In this document: positions 16,893-26,130 of the stretch, one piece after another | How the letters are laid out: each line of letters starts with the position of its first letter | How positions within the stretch are numbered: position 1 is the first letter of the stretch | Origin: JAJDXW01 sp965214795 | Lineage (GTDB): Bacteria > Pseudomonadota > Gammaproteobacteria > HK1 | Assembly: GCA_965214795.1 (NCBI GenBank) | Contig: OZ243976.1 | Span: forward strand, 3,162,001-3,226,000 | Direction of reading: 5' to 3' | Length of the DNA: 64,000 bases | Position numbers and translations under genes: made by a program | Notes under the pieces: model-generated | Databases searched by the model: none | Seen by the model: the letters and a program-made list of their open reading frames with translations, nothing else | Told to the model about the DNA's origin: nothing

Positions 16893-17130
16893 GCGCCCGG
16901 CACTCCCGCCGTGCGCCGCCGGCTCCGACCGGCCCGGCTCCCCTTCCCTCCTCCCCGGGACAAGGCCTTGGCACGGGCGTCGCCGGACATCGGTGCCGCC
17001 CGGGGGAAGGGGGACGGTCGGCGCACGCCGGTTCGAGGGACAACCTCGCGCCCGGGGCGATCGCTCGGCCGGGCGATCCTCGCACGCGCTGGTTCGAGGC
17101 CGAAGCGGAGGGCGAAGACGCAAGGAGAAG

Positions 17131-17205
17131 TGGTAGGCGCGGCTGGGATCGAACCAGCGACCCCTACCATGTCAAGGTAGTGCTCTCCCGCTGAGCTACG
17201 CGCCT
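17131..17205 (-). tRNA. tRNA-Val (anticodon GAC)
   Basis: Minus-strand cloverleaf: acceptor AGGCGCG pairs perfectly with CGCGCCT, TA, D arm GCTC-AGCGGGA-GAGC, anticodon stem CTACC/GGTAG with loop TTGACAT (anticodon GAC), T arm GCTGG-TTCGATC-CCAGC, discriminator A and encoded CCA. Confidence 0.97.
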
Positions 17206-17216
17206 GGCCGCCGCGA

Positions 17217-17246
17217 AAGATACCGGACATGCATGCGCGCGGGCAA
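17217..17246 (-). promoter_or_regulatory. Putative promoter of tRNA-Val
   Basis: On the minus strand TTGCCC (17246-17241) is followed after 18 bases by TATCTT (17222-17217), 11 bases before the mature tRNA 5' end. This is a plausible sigma-70 promoter by sequence and spacing only. Confidence 0.4.
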
Positions 17247-17403
17247 TCCCCGGCCTTGTCCAATGACACATGAGCCTGAAGAGGGCCGCAGGCTCCACGC
17301 CGCCTGTTCGTCTGTCGGCTCGGGTATATAAGCCCCTCTGCATGTGCATCGACCATGTCCGGGAAGACACCGGCGGCGCGCGTTCCACTTTCCACGACTC
17401 GCA

Positions 17404-17733
17404 TCACTCGCTGCCGGCGTCCACGGAAGCCCGTTCGTCGTGCAGGCTATCGACCAGACCCACGAGATGGGCATGGCCGGCGGTGAGATTCAGGATCTGG
17501 CGGGCGAACGCTTCGCGATCGGCTCTTGCTTCGTCGCGCATCGCCTCGCCCTCGTCGCGGATTGCGGCGCGCTCGGCCCGTGCCTCGGCTCGAAGCTCGG
17601 CCACGTTGCGGTCGAGCCGATCGGACACCCGCCCCGTGGAAGTCACCACGAGGGCGGCGAGGGCAAGGCCGACGGTGACGATCGCGATCATCTCCTGCGA
17701 GATTCGGATGCGCGTTTCCGTGGCGTTCTTCAT
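17404..17733 (-). CDS. Small membrane-anchored coiled-coil protein
   Basis: 109 residues from ATG 17733 (MKNATETRIRISQEM); the longer frame upstream has no protein character. Residues 15-33 (MIAIVTVGLALAALVVTST) form one membrane span. Residues 35-85 are a highly charged Arg/Glu/Ala region with irregular 7-11 residue repeats (ELRAEARAERAAIRDEGEAM), a predicted coiled coil. The tail contains LVGLVDSLHDER. Architecture resembles the protein at 53569-53859. Function unknown; the gene stands alone between tRNA-Val and a TRAP remnant. Confidence 0.6.
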   Translation of the reverse strand: MKNATETRIRISQEMIAIVTVGLALAALVVTSTGRVSDRLDRNVAELRAEARAERAAIRDEGEAMRDEARADREAFARQILNLTAGHAHLVGLVDSLHDERASVDAGSE

Positions 17734-17919
17734 CCGGCTACCCTGCCCTCGAGACGTCGTGCGGTCAAGCGCCCCGCGGACCGGCCTTGCAGCTCGGTGC
17801 GTCGACTGTCGGTTGGCCGCCCGTGACAGGCGGGTGGCGCCGATTGCAGCACCGTTCGGGAGGCCGACGAACGACATCGACTCTCGGCCGGGGCGAGACG
17901 ATTCGGGCGGCCGCGGTTC

Positions 17920-18075
17920 ATGGGCGCCATCCGGACACGGCATTGGCTCGCCGTCCTGGAGGAGGAAGCGGCCAAGGATCCGACCTGGAAGAAGATCTCG
18001 GACAGCTACCTGGCCTGGCGCAAGCTCTATCGCATCTGGGGCGACGCCCAATCGCTCAAGGGCTCCTACCAGTAG
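17920..18075 (+). pseudogene. 3' remnant of a TRAP transporter solute-binding protein (DctP family)
   Basis: From 17920 the frame reads the last 51 residues of a DctP-type periplasmic protein: HWLAVLEEEAAKDPTWKKIS, then YLAWRKLYRIWGD and the end SLKGSYQ. DctP proteins normally have over 300 residues, so about 85% of the gene is missing. The 5' boundary is in non-homologous GC-rich DNA. Neither dctM nor dctQ is present nearby. Confidence 0.7.
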
Positions 18076-18336
18076 CGGATCGAGACCCCCGGTCCTCGCT
18101 GCGGCGTAGCCGGCGCGAGCGCGAGGGATACCCGGGAATCGGGTGAGAACCCCGGTGCCGCCGTCCCGTTCCCGACCCCCTCGGCGAACGGGACGGCCGG
18201 TTTGTCGCCCCGTGCACGCGGCCGGGCTCTCCCCCCGATGCCGAACGGTTCGCCACGACGGTATCGGCGGCGGAGCGCCCGGTTCGCGTCCCGGCGGGAC
18301 CACGCGGGCGGTGGCCCGCCCGGAGGGCGGCCTCGC

Positions 18337-20388
18337 TCAGCCCGCGAGCCCGAGGCCGGCCGCCTGAAGCCGCTGGATGCGGTCCCGAATCCGGGCCGCT
18401 TCCTCGAACTCGAGATCGTCGGCGTGCTTGAACATCCGGCGCTCGAGATCGGCGATCTGCGCGTCGAGATTTTCGCGCCCGAGGGCGGCGTCACGAATCA
18501 GGGCGTTCGTCGCCTCGACGAACTTCCGGGGACTCGCGGCCGCCCCCGGGCGCGCTCCCTCCATGATGTCCATCACTGCCTTGTGGATGCCGCGCGGGGT
18601 CACGCCGTGCTCCCGGTTGTAGTCGACCTGGCGCGCGCGGCGCCGATCGGCCTCCTGGATCGCGCGACGCATCGAGTCGGTCGGCGTATCGGCGTACAGG
18701 ATCGCCCTGCCGTTGATGTTGCGCGCCGCCCGTCCGATGGTCTGGATGAGCGAACGCTCCGAGCGGAGAAAGCCTTCCTTGTCGGCATCGAGGATTGCGA
18801 CGAGAGAGACCTCCGGCATGTCGAGCCCTTCGCGAAGCAGGTTGATGCCGACGAGGACGTCGAACTCGCCAAGGCGAAGGTCCCGGATGATCTCGACCCG
18901 CTCGACGGTATCGATGTCCGAGTGGAGGTAGCGTACCCGCACCCCGTGCTCCGCGAGATACTCGGTCAGGTCCTCGGCCATCCGCTTGGTGAGCACGGTC
19001 ACCAGCACCCGCTCTCCCGCCGCGGCGCGGCGGTTGATCTCCCCCAGCACGTCGTCGACCTGGGTGAGGGCGGGACGCACCTCCACCTCCGGGTCCACGA
19101 GGCCGGTCGGGCGCACGAGCTGTTCCACCACGTCGCCGGAGCGTTCCCGTTCGTAGGGGCCGGGAGTGGCGGACACGAACACCGTCTGGGGGGAGATGAG
19201 CTCGAACTCGTCGAACCGGAGCGGCCGGTTGTCAAGGGCCGACGGCAGGCGGAACCCGTACCGCACCAGGGTCTCCTTCCGCGATCGATCCCCGCGGTAC
19301 ATCGCGCCGAGCTGGGGCACGGTGACGTGGCTCTCGTCGATGACGAGCAGCGACCGCCCCGGCAGATAGTCGAACAGGGTAGGCGGCGGCTCGCCCGGCG
19401 CTCTCCCGGACAGGTAGCGCGAGTAGTTCTCGATCCCTTTGCAGTGGCCGATCTCCTGAAGCATCTCGAGATCGAAGCGCGTGCGCTGCTCCAAGCGTTG
19501 GGCCTCCAGGAGCTTGTGTTCCGCGCGCAGCGCGTGCAGCCGTTCGGCCAGCTCCTCGCGGATCGCATCGAGCGCGTCCACCACCGTGTCGCGCGGCGTG
19601 ACGTAGTGGTTCTTCGGGTAGATGGTGTATCGCGGGAGGGTCCCCGACACCTCTCCGGTCAAGGGATCGAAGCGCGAGAGCCCCTCGATCTCGTCGTCGA
19701 AGAGCTCGATCCGCACCGCCTCGCGTTCCGATTCGGCGGGGTAGACGTCGATGACGTCGCCGCGCACCCGGTAGGTGCCGCGGCGAAGCTCGATCGAGGT
19801 GCGGGTGTACTGGAGCTCCGCGAGACGGCGCAGCAGCTCGCGCTGGTCGATCCGTCCGCCCCGCACGAGGTGCAGGACCATGGCATGGAAACGCTCGGGG
19901 TCGCCGAGGCCGTAGATGGCCGACACGGTGGCGACGATGATCGTGTCCGGCCGCTCGAGCAACGCCTTCGTGGCCGAAAGGCGCATCTGTTCGACGTGCT
20001 CGTTGATCGAGGCGTCCTTCTCGATGTAGGTGTCGGTCGACGGAATGTACGCCTCGGGCTGGTAGTAGTCGTAGTAGGAGACGAAGTACTCCACCGCGTT
20101 GCGGGGGAAGAACTCGCGCATCTCGCCGTAGAGCTGGGCGGCCAGGGTCTTGTTGGGAGCGAGGACCAGGGTCGGACGCTGGATGGCGAGAACGACGTTC
20201 GCGACGGTGAACGTCTTTCCGGACCCGGTCACCCCGAGCAGGGTCTGGTGGGCGAGGCCGTTTCCAAGTCCGTCCACGAGGGCGGCGACCGCCGACCCCT
20301 GGTCTCCGGACGGGCGGAAGCCCGCTTCCAGCACGAACGGGTCGCCGCGGTCGCGGTGCGCCTTGCCGTTTCCCTCGCGATGGTCCAT
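18337..20388 (-). CDS. uvrB: Excinuclease ABC subunit B
   Basis: 683 residues, normal length. Nucleotide excision repair: UvrB loads onto damage with UvrA and positions UvrC. Walker A is LGVTGSGKT near residue 50. The beta-hairpin YYDYYQPEAYIPSTDTYIEK follows at about 100. Helicase motifs include VIDESHVTVPQ (DESH box) and TIGRAARNINGRAI. The C-terminal UVR domain is EFEEAARIRDRIQRLQ. The start ATG 20388 gives a 16-residue leader before the first conserved segment. It is divergent from the aminotransferase gene; 85 bases separate the start codons. Confidence 0.97.
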   Translation of the reverse strand: MDHREGNGKAHRDRGDPFVLEAGFRPSGDQGSAVAALVDGLGNGLAHQTLLGVTGSGKTFTVANVVLAIQRPTLVLAPNKTLAAQLYGEMREFFPRNAVEYFVSYYDYYQPEAYIPSTDTYIEKDASINEHVEQMRLSATKALLERPDTIIVATVSAIYGLGDPERFHAMVLHLVRGGRIDQRELLRRLAELQYTRTSIELRRGTYRVRGDVIDVYPAESEREAVRIELFDDEIEGLSRFDPLTGEVSGTLPRYTIYPKNHYVTPRDTVVDALDAIREELAERLHALRAEHKLLEAQRLEQRTRFDLEMLQEIGHCKGIENYSRYLSGRAPGEPPPTLFDYLPGRSLLVIDESHVTVPQLGAMYRGDRSRKETLVRYGFRLPSALDNRPLRFDEFELISPQTVFVSATPGPYERERSGDVVEQLVRPTGLVDPEVEVRPALTQVDDVLGEINRRAAAGERVLVTVLTKRMAEDLTEYLAEHGVRVRYLHSDIDTVERVEIIRDLRLGEFDVLVGINLLREGLDMPEVSLVAILDADKEGFLRSERSLIQTIGRAARNINGRAILYADTPTDSMRRAIQEADRRRARQVDYNREHGVTPRGIHKAVMDIMEGARPGAAASPRKFVEATNALIRDAALGRENLDAQIADLERRMFKHADDLEFEEAARIRDRIQRLQAAGLGLAG

Positions 20389-20473
20389 CGAGCGGTCCGG
20401 ACTCGCCTACAATGACGCCGTTTCAACCCCATCCGGGCCGCCGGGCGGCCATCGAACGAGGAGCGCGCGTTTC

Positions 20474-21679
20474 GTGAATCTCTCGAATCGAGTCCACGCC
20501 ATCAAGGAATCTCCCACCATCGCGGTCACCGACAAGGCCCGCCGGCTCCGGGAGGCAGGGCACAACGTCATCGGCCTCGGCGCCGGCGAACCGGACTTCG
20601 ATACGGCCGACTTCGTTCTCCAGGCCGCGAAGGACGCGATGGAGGCGGGCCGGACGAGGTACACCGCGGTGGACGGCACCCCGGAGATCAAGGAAGCGAT
20701 CATAGCCAAGATGAAGCGGGACCACGACCTCGAGTACCGCCCGTCCCAGGTGGTGGTGTCGAGCGGCGGCAAGAACTCGCTCTACAACCTCGTGCAGAGC
20801 GTCGTCGACGCCGGCGACGAGGCGATCGTTCCGGCCCCCTATTGGGTTTCCTACACCGATATCGTGCTCCTCGCGGGAGGCGCGCCGGTGGTGGTGGAGA
20901 CGGCCGCGTCCTCGGGGTTCAAGCTGAGCCCCGAACAGCTCGAGGCGGCCATCACCCCCCGAACCCGCCTGCTCATCCTCAACAGCCCCTCCAATCCGAC
21001 CGGGGCGTGCTATCGCCGGAGCGAGCTCGCGGTGCTCGCGGAGGTGCTCCGCCGCCACCCCGGCGTCGTCATCGCCACCGACGACATGTACGAGAAGATC
21101 ATGTGGGACGACGAGCCGTTCTCGAACATCCTCGCCGCCGCCCCGGACCTCATGGACCGTACGGTGGTGCTGAACGGGGTGTCCAAGGCCTACGCGATGA
21201 CGGGCTGGCGCATCGGCTACGCGGCGGCCCCCGACGCGATCAGCGCCGCGATGCGCAAGATCCAGTCCCAGTGCACCTCGAGCCCCTGCTCCGTCTCCCA
21301 GGCCGCGGCCGCGGCGGCGATCGCCGGCGACCACGCCTACGTCGAGGAGCGAAACCGCATCTTCCACGAGCGCCACGACTACGTGAACCGGCGGCTGAAC
21401 GAGCTCCAGGGGGTGAGCTGCGTGCCGGGCCGGGGAGCGTTCTACGCCTTCCCCGACTTCGGAGAGGCCATCGGCGCGCATCGCAACGCCAACGACGACA
21501 TCGCCTATGCGGAATGGCTCCTGGAGGTGGCTCGGGTCGCGGTGGTGCCCGGCTCCGCCTTCGGCGCCCCCGGCTTCATGCGCCTGTCGTTCGCGACCGG
21601 CATGGAGAACCTCGAGGCCGCCCTCGACCGGCTCGCCGAAGCGATGGGCACGAAACAGGGGCCCCGCGTCGGGCATTGA
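20474..21679 (+). CDS. aspC: Pyridoxal-phosphate aspartate aminotransferase (class I, subgroup Ib type)
   Basis: 401 residues from GTG 20474 (VNLSNRVHAIKESPTIAVTD), preceded by GAGGAG; an upstream open stretch overlaps uvrB and has no homology. It transfers amino groups between aspartate and 2-oxoglutarate using PLP. Features include GLGAGEPDFDT (about 37), NSPSNPTGACY (Asn contacting PLP, near 175), DDMYEKIMWD and the Schiff-base Lys in NGVSKAYAMTGWRIGY (near 238). The C-terminal Arg that binds the substrate carboxylate is in FMRLSFATGMENL. The stop overlaps the tRNA-Asn promoter. Confidence 0.93.
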   Translation: MNLSNRVHAIKESPTIAVTDKARRLREAGHNVIGLGAGEPDFDTADFVLQAAKDAMEAGRTRYTAVDGTPEIKEAIIAKMKRDHDLEYRPSQVVVSSGGKNSLYNLVQSVVDAGDEAIVPAPYWVSYTDIVLLAGGAPVVVETAASSGFKLSPEQLEAAITPRTRLLILNSPSNPTGACYRRSELAVLAEVLRRHPGVVIATDDMYEKIMWDDEPFSNILAAAPDLMDRTVVLNGVSKAYAMTGWRIGYAAAPDAISAAMRKIQSQCTSSPCSVSQAAAAAAIAGDHAYVEERNRIFHERHDYVNRRLNELQGVSCVPGRGAFYAFPDFGEAIGAHRNANDDIAYAEWLLEVARVAVVPGSAFGAPGFMRLSFATGMENLEAALDRLAEAMGTKQGPRVGH

Positions 21680-21704
21680 CCCCGCCCCCCGCCGCCCTTA
21701 CGAT
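21676..21704 (+). promoter_or_regulatory. Putative sigma-70 promoter of tRNA-Asn
   Basis: TTGACC (21676-21681), a 17-base spacer and TACGAT (21699-21704), nine bases before the tRNA 5' end. Both boxes are near consensus and the spacing is ideal. The -35 box overlaps the aminotransferase stop codon. Confidence 0.6.
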
Positions 21705-21713
21705 CCCTTGTGT

Positions 21714-21789
21714 TCCTCGGTAGCTCAGCCGGTAGAGCGGGTGGCTGTTAACCACTAGGTCGGGGGTTCGAGTCCCTCCCGGGGAGCCA
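21714..21789 (+). tRNA. tRNA-Asn (anticodon GTT)
   Basis: Acceptor TCCTCGG pairs with CCGGGGA, TA, D arm GCTC-AGCCGGTA-GAGC, anticodon stem GGTGG/CCACT with loop CTGTTAA (anticodon GTT), T arm GGGGG-TTCGAGT-CCCTC, discriminator G and encoded CCA. The DNA that follows has accessory character. Confidence 0.97.
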
Positions 21790-22200
21790 GACGTACGGTG
21801 TCAAATCCGGTGCACGGAGGGTTGGTCATGCAGCGGCTCTGCGGACGACACCGAAACGATGGTTGCCCCTTGCGATCCGTGTCCGCCCGGGCGGTCCGGC
21901 ACCAACCGCACTGCTCGTTCCCGCAACTCCGGGGAGCATCTGTTTTGAATGGTTGATGTGCCCAGTCTCTCAAGGTTGGGAGCCTCCGGGAATCCCGGTA
22001 CGGTTCAGACCCCGGTGATGGGCGAGGGGGGAGTCCTGCGGATTGTTGGACGAGTCCTTCGGACCGGCGCGAGCCCTGTGGGCCGTGTGGACGAGACCGT
22101 GGACAACGCATCGGCGTTGCCCACCGCCTCACCCACACTCTCGCGCCTCTCGCCCACCAGCTCCACAGGACCAACCACCAGCGGTTCGGAGAAGAGAAAC
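21790..22200. other. Gene-free stretch between tRNA-Asn and the helicase remnant
   Basis: I find no supported gene here. A frame opens at 21949 but its first 80 codons are low-complexity Ser/Pro/Thr and do not resemble a protein family. Composition is less GC-rich than the neighbours. No copy of the tRNA 3' end was found at the other side of the accessory patch. Confidence 0.5.
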
Positions 22201-22758
22201 CGGAGTTTCAGCGTACTTCGACGCCGGTCACCGGCAACGGGTACGATCGTCCCGAGGGATCAGATCACAGTCCCGGCACACCTTATTCCGGCCAGTGCTG
22301 TGCTCAAAGAGCTTGAGGCCGACGGAAAAGACCGTTTCTACCGCCACGTAGTCATCGACGAAGGGCAGGACTTCTCCCCCGAGATGTTGCGTTCGCTCGC
22401 CGCCGCCGTCCCGAAAGACGGAAGCCTTACCTTCTTTGGAGACGTCGTCCAGCAGATATACGGTCACCGGATATCTTGGTGCAACGCCGGGCTGACTCCA
22501 CGGCGTATCTGGCAATTCAATGAGAATTATCGAAACACGAAACAGATATCCCAACTCGCCCTTGCCCTCGCGGCGATGCCGAGCTTTCCGGACGACCCCG
22601 ATCTGGTGGAACCGACGGCGCCCGTCGCTGACGGGCCGCGCCCGGTGCTTGCGCGACTTCCGAGCGAATTGGAAGAACGCCAGTCTGTTGTTTCCCGAGC
22701 GATCGGATTGGCAAGGACCGGAACGGTCGCGATTCTGTTCCGAACGCGGGAACAGGAA
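22201..22758 (+). pseudogene. Internal fragment of a UvrD/Rep-like superfamily 1 helicase
   Basis: About 186 codons read a helicase middle section: HVVIDEGQDFSPEM (Walker B with DExQ), LTFFGDVVQQIYG (motif III), FNENYRNTKQI (motif IV) and TGTVAILFRTREQEAE. Walker A and the C-terminal motifs V and VI are both missing, so the gene is truncated at both ends. The frame continues to 22824 but loses similarity near 22758, where DarT homology begins in another frame. It is therefore a deletion junction between two genes of one accessory cassette. Confidence 0.75.
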
Positions 22759-22760
22759 GC

Positions 22761-23363
22761 CGAGGTTCGGCCGAACCTTACCTCAAAGCCGACGAACAAA
22801 CACTCTTCAACCCGACAGACATAAAGCGCTTGGACGGCTACCCGGACCACGTATGCTGCTCTATACAGTACCCCAATGCTTGGTATTTCAAGCGGGCACG
22901 AGATAACGAGATACTGTTTCGAGACTGGGTAGTGTTGCTGATCGGCCCGCGCTATCTGTGGCGAGCCGGCACGAAATTCTGTCCCCGAAATGCCGCGGCC
23001 GATCACGGCCGACTAATCAGTGAAGACGTTGAGGCATTCGATGCGTTGTTTGCCGATGTCGTCGAAGGAGCTCGAGCTCGTAGGTACCGCCGCGGGCCGA
23101 ATCATCCCGGCTGTCTGCCGACCGACGAGCAGGCGGAGGTGTTAGTTCCGGATCGAATCCGCCGCAGTGACGTACAGGGCGTTGCCGTGCATGACAATAA
23201 GCAGGCGGCACGAGAAGCGTCAAGACTGGAGCTTCAGGGCCTGAACGTTCCCCGGCTCGTAATTGTTTCGGAATTCTTCGATCCGCGCTCGCTCAGTGGA
23301 CTGCTGCGCGCCGGGAGAGTGCCGCAAGAGCAAGAGTACCACCGAGGTGATACACGTGACTGA
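22761..23363 (+). pseudogene. darT: DarT-like (DUF4433) ADP-ribosyltransferase toxin lacking its N-terminus
   Basis: About 200 codons match the DUF4433/DarT family: LFNPTDIKRLDGYPDHVCCS, then YPNAWYFKRARDN, DWVVLLI, KFCPRNAAADHGRLI, CLPTDEQAEVLVPDRI, and FFDPRSLSGLLRAGRVP at the end. The Glu in DEQAEVLV corresponds to the catalytic Glu of DarT. The N-terminal 40-60 residues, which carry the NAD-binding His/Thr and Arg, are missing at the junction with the helicase. The first usable start is TTG 22830 (177 residues). The stop overlaps the ADP-ribosylglycohydrolase start by eight bases, so they formed one operon. Toxin activity is unlikely. Confidence 0.72.
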
Positions 23364-25026
23364 GAGCAGTGTGGGTCACGCGATCGACCCGGTCTTGCCG
23401 CCGGCCAAGGCTGAAGGAGCCTTTTTGGCCCTTGCGGCGGGAGACGCGCTAGGCTGGCCTCAAGAAATGATTCGCAAGATCCGGGGTAGCGCCGACGAGA
23501 CTACTCCTCATGTCGAGTTCAGAACGTGGACGCGACGGAGCGGTGGGCGGTTCCAGCCTTACGAGGAGGTCATCCGCCCCGGAGAGTACAGCGACGATAC
23601 TCAGCTCACGCTCGCGGTCGCAAGGAGCAGAACGGACTACGGCAGCGACTGGTGGAAGGCGTTCACGACGGTGGAGCTTCCACTCTGGACGGTATACGAG
23701 CGTGGCGGCGGCGGCGCGACGAAGCGAGCCGCTCGGGCGTGGGTTGGTGGCTGTCCACCGTGGAAGTCGCGTCGGAATGACGCCATCGACCAGTACTTCC
23801 AAGCCGGCGGTAATGGGGTCGCCATGCGGGTCTTGCCTCATGCAATCTTCCTCTCCGATCAGGAGGACCCTGTTACTCTAGTGCATGACGTCGTCCTCGA
23901 CGGCTCGGCGACGCATGGCCATCCGCGCGCACTCGTCGGGGCGACCGCGTATGCCTACGCTGCATGGTCGCTGGCGCGCAGGAATAGCACCCTCGGGTTC
24001 GGGCAATTGCTGGAGCTGTTGCTCGATGAGTCTTCCGGTTGGGGGGCATTTCCCAAGACCGGCCGTGGAGGCGGGACATGGCTTGCCGCCGCCAACCGCG
24101 CCGTTGGCGATTACATGCAAATCTGGGAGCGAACGGTCGGCGAGATGCGACAACTGCTTGAGACGGCGCAACGCGGGATTCGGGCGGGAGCACTCGTGGA
24201 CGAACGAGCGGTTCTGAATGATCTGGGATGTTTTGGCCGCTCCAAGGGCGCGGGAACTGTCAGCGCTGCCGCCGCCGCGTATCTCACGGCGAGACACGCT
24301 GCGGATCCACCGCAGGGAGTACTCAGGGCAGCCTTCGAGTCGGGCGCGGACACCGACACGATTGCGGCCATGACGGGAGGACTCATGGGATGCCTTGCCG
24401 GTATCGAATGGCTTCCGGGTCCTTGGCTCCAAGTCCAGGACGCAGAGTACCTCCGGAGCATGGCCCGCCGAATCGCCATGGGACCGGAGGGGGCGGACCA
24501 GCATGCCGTGGAGCAGGTTCGTGACCCGAAGTCGCTTATTTCCAATCTTGCCCGAAACGGGGATTGCGAAGTGGCTCTTGGGGGTTTGGGACGAGTCCAG
24601 GCCACGGCATCGACGGGGCTGAAACCGATCGCGAAGTCGATCTCGGTCCGCGGATGGCGACTGAGGACATCCGACGGTCAGACCATGTACGCCACCATCG
24701 TCGACCGCCTGACCGGAACAAGGGCTGCCAGCCGGGCGAACAGCAAGCCGGAGCCGACCCGGCCTGCATCTTCCGGAGCGGCGGACGACGACAAGATGGC
24801 CGATCCCGGTCTGAATCCGAAGGATGCACTCTACATCGAGTTCTGGCGACAAGCTCGGAACATTCTCGAATCCGGTGCGATGAAGCGAACAGAAATTGAG
24901 AAAGCTCTAGGTCTTGTTCCCAGCCAGGTCCGCGAATGGCTGGAACGAGCCGAGCAGGAGGAAAAAATCCGGCGAGTATCCGGGAGGCCGGAAAAATTCG
25001 CGTTGAGTCGGAAGGCCCTGCTGTGA
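23356..25026 (+). CDS. ADP-ribosylglycohydrolase family protein with C-terminal winged-helix-like extension
   Basis: 556 residues from GTG 23356, with GAGGTGA upstream and an eight-base overlap with the DarT-like frame. ARH enzymes remove ADP-ribose from modified targets. Visible: EGAFLALAAGDALGWPQE near residue 20, metal-binding SDDTQL (about 75-80), and the second metal site GADTDTIAAMTGGLMG (about 335-350). Residues about 490-556 resemble a helix-turn-helix (ALYIEFWRQARNIL, TEIEKALGLVPSQVREWLER), unusual for ARH and suggestive of DNA contact. The context implies the antitoxin of a DarT pair in which an ARH takes the place of DarG. Confidence 0.82.
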   Translation: MTESSVGHAIDPVLPPAKAEGAFLALAAGDALGWPQEMIRKIRGSADETTPHVEFRTWTRRSGGRFQPYEEVIRPGEYSDDTQLTLAVARSRTDYGSDWWKAFTTVELPLWTVYERGGGGATKRAARAWVGGCPPWKSRRNDAIDQYFQAGGNGVAMRVLPHAIFLSDQEDPVTLVHDVVLDGSATHGHPRALVGATAYAYAAWSLARRNSTLGFGQLLELLLDESSGWGAFPKTGRGGGTWLAAANRAVGDYMQIWERTVGEMRQLLETAQRGIRAGALVDERAVLNDLGCFGRSKGAGTVSAAAAAYLTARHAADPPQGVLRAAFESGADTDTIAAMTGGLMGCLAGIEWLPGPWLQVQDAEYLRSMARRIAMGPEGADQHAVEQVRDPKSLISNLARNGDCEVALGGLGRVQATASTGLKPIAKSISVRGWRLRTSDGQTMYATIVDRLTGTRAASRANSKPEPTRPASSGAADDDKMADPGLNPKDALYIEFWRQARNILESGAMKRTEIEKALGLVPSQVREWLERAEQEEKIRRVSGRPEKFALSRKALL

Positions 25027-25300
25027 AGCAGACCAACAAACGTCAACGGGTGTGCACGGCTGATCAGAACTTCCCGAGGTTCACTCCGTGATCGAGCGGA
25101 AAAGTCCGATGCCCGAGATGAAGCGACACGCGTACCGTGAAATCTTCGGTGTTATCCAACGCCGCGGTAAATCGCCGCCGTCTGGTCGCCATACCCTTGC
25201 CCTCCGGCAGGCTCTCGGTACACCTTGGCGACCTGTCCAAAAATCCGGGACCACCTCACAACTCCACCCCGGAATGGCACGGTTCCGGTGACGACGACCT

Positions 25301-25843
25301 TCATCCCGATGCGCCGGGGCGGGGCTTCCGCGGCTCCCGGCACGCCTCGCTGTCGCGCACCCGCAGATATTCGGCGATGAACTCGTCGACGAGCCCGCGA
25401 AGGTGGGTCAGGAAGGAATCGGCATCGCCCTGCCCAGCTCCGCCCGTGGACCACGTTTCGGCGAGGGCCGCGAGCCCGAGGTGTTCCGCGAGCAGGTCGC
25501 GGAGGTAGCGGAGCTCTATCGAGTAGAACGGGATATGACCTTCTTCGGGTTCACCCAGGATGATGACGGCGTGGAGGAGCGGCTCCGCGCTCGGATCGTG
25601 GAGCCGCACGCGGCGAAGCCGACCCTCGATCACGTCGCGGATCCCGTCCCTCGTCAGTCCCGCACGCGCCGCGTGCTCGGGCAGATCGTCGATCACCAGG
25701 TCCATCCGGCCTTCGCGAGAGCACAGGCTGAAGAGATCGAGTTGCTCGGCCAGCCTTTCCCGGATCGTCCTGCCGGATTCTTCCGCCCCGGCCGTGCCGA
25801 TCGCCGCGAGCACGGCGAAAACCGCGATCCAGCGTGCCCCCAT
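25301..25843 (-). CDS. Hypothetical exported protein
   Basis: 180 residues from ATG 25843 with GGAGG upstream. Residues 1-19 (MGARWIAVFAVLAAIGTAGA) are a clear signal peptide with an AGA-E cleavage site. The mature part is mixed helix with no motif I recognise (AEQLDLFSLCSREGRMDLVI, ILGEPEEGHIPFYSIELRYL). It contains two Cys. Two neighbouring genes on the same strand lie upstream but 287 bases away. No function proposed. Confidence 0.6.
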   Translation of the reverse strand: MGARWIAVFAVLAAIGTAGAEESGRTIRERLAEQLDLFSLCSREGRMDLVIDDLPEHAARAGLTRDGIRDVIEGRLRRVRLHDPSAEPLLHAVIILGEPEEGHIPFYSIELRYLRDLLAEHLGLAALAETWSTGGAGQGDADSFLTHLRGLVDEFIAEYLRVRDSEACREPRKPRPGASG

Positions 25844-26130
25844 CGCGAACCTCCGGTGGCGCGGAGGGAAGTCGAGCGTGAGCGTGCCGGTGAGGGTGAA
25901 CATGAAGGCGAGCTCATCCTTCAGCGTTCGGGCCCGCCCGACCCGGCGCACGGTGCTGGCGGTCGGGGTGCTCGAAGCCGGCGCGGTCCCCCGTGGAAAC
26001 GCACGTCGTGACGCCGTAGCTGCGGGCGACCGGCGACGGTGCACCGCCCGCGAGCAGGACCGCGGGAGCTGCGGTTCTCGCGGAGCGCTCCGGGCCCCCT
26101 CCGGGTCCGGCGCCGGCCCGCATCCCGCGG

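Noticed and set aside
21980..22006. Hairpin GAGCC...GGTTC resembling group II intron domain V
   Set aside because: It is 27 bases where domain V is about 34, the lower helix is too short, and no reverse transcriptase or maturase frame is near. An Infernal search with the group II model would decide.
21755..22174. Minus-strand frame over tRNA-Asn ending in REGLEPPT
   Set aside because: This ending is a well-known artefact of translating the reverse strand of a tRNA gene.
21714..25300. Integrated element with att sites at tRNA-Asn
   Set aside because: Accessory genes follow the tRNA, but I found neither an integrase nor a second copy of the tRNA 3' end at the far side.
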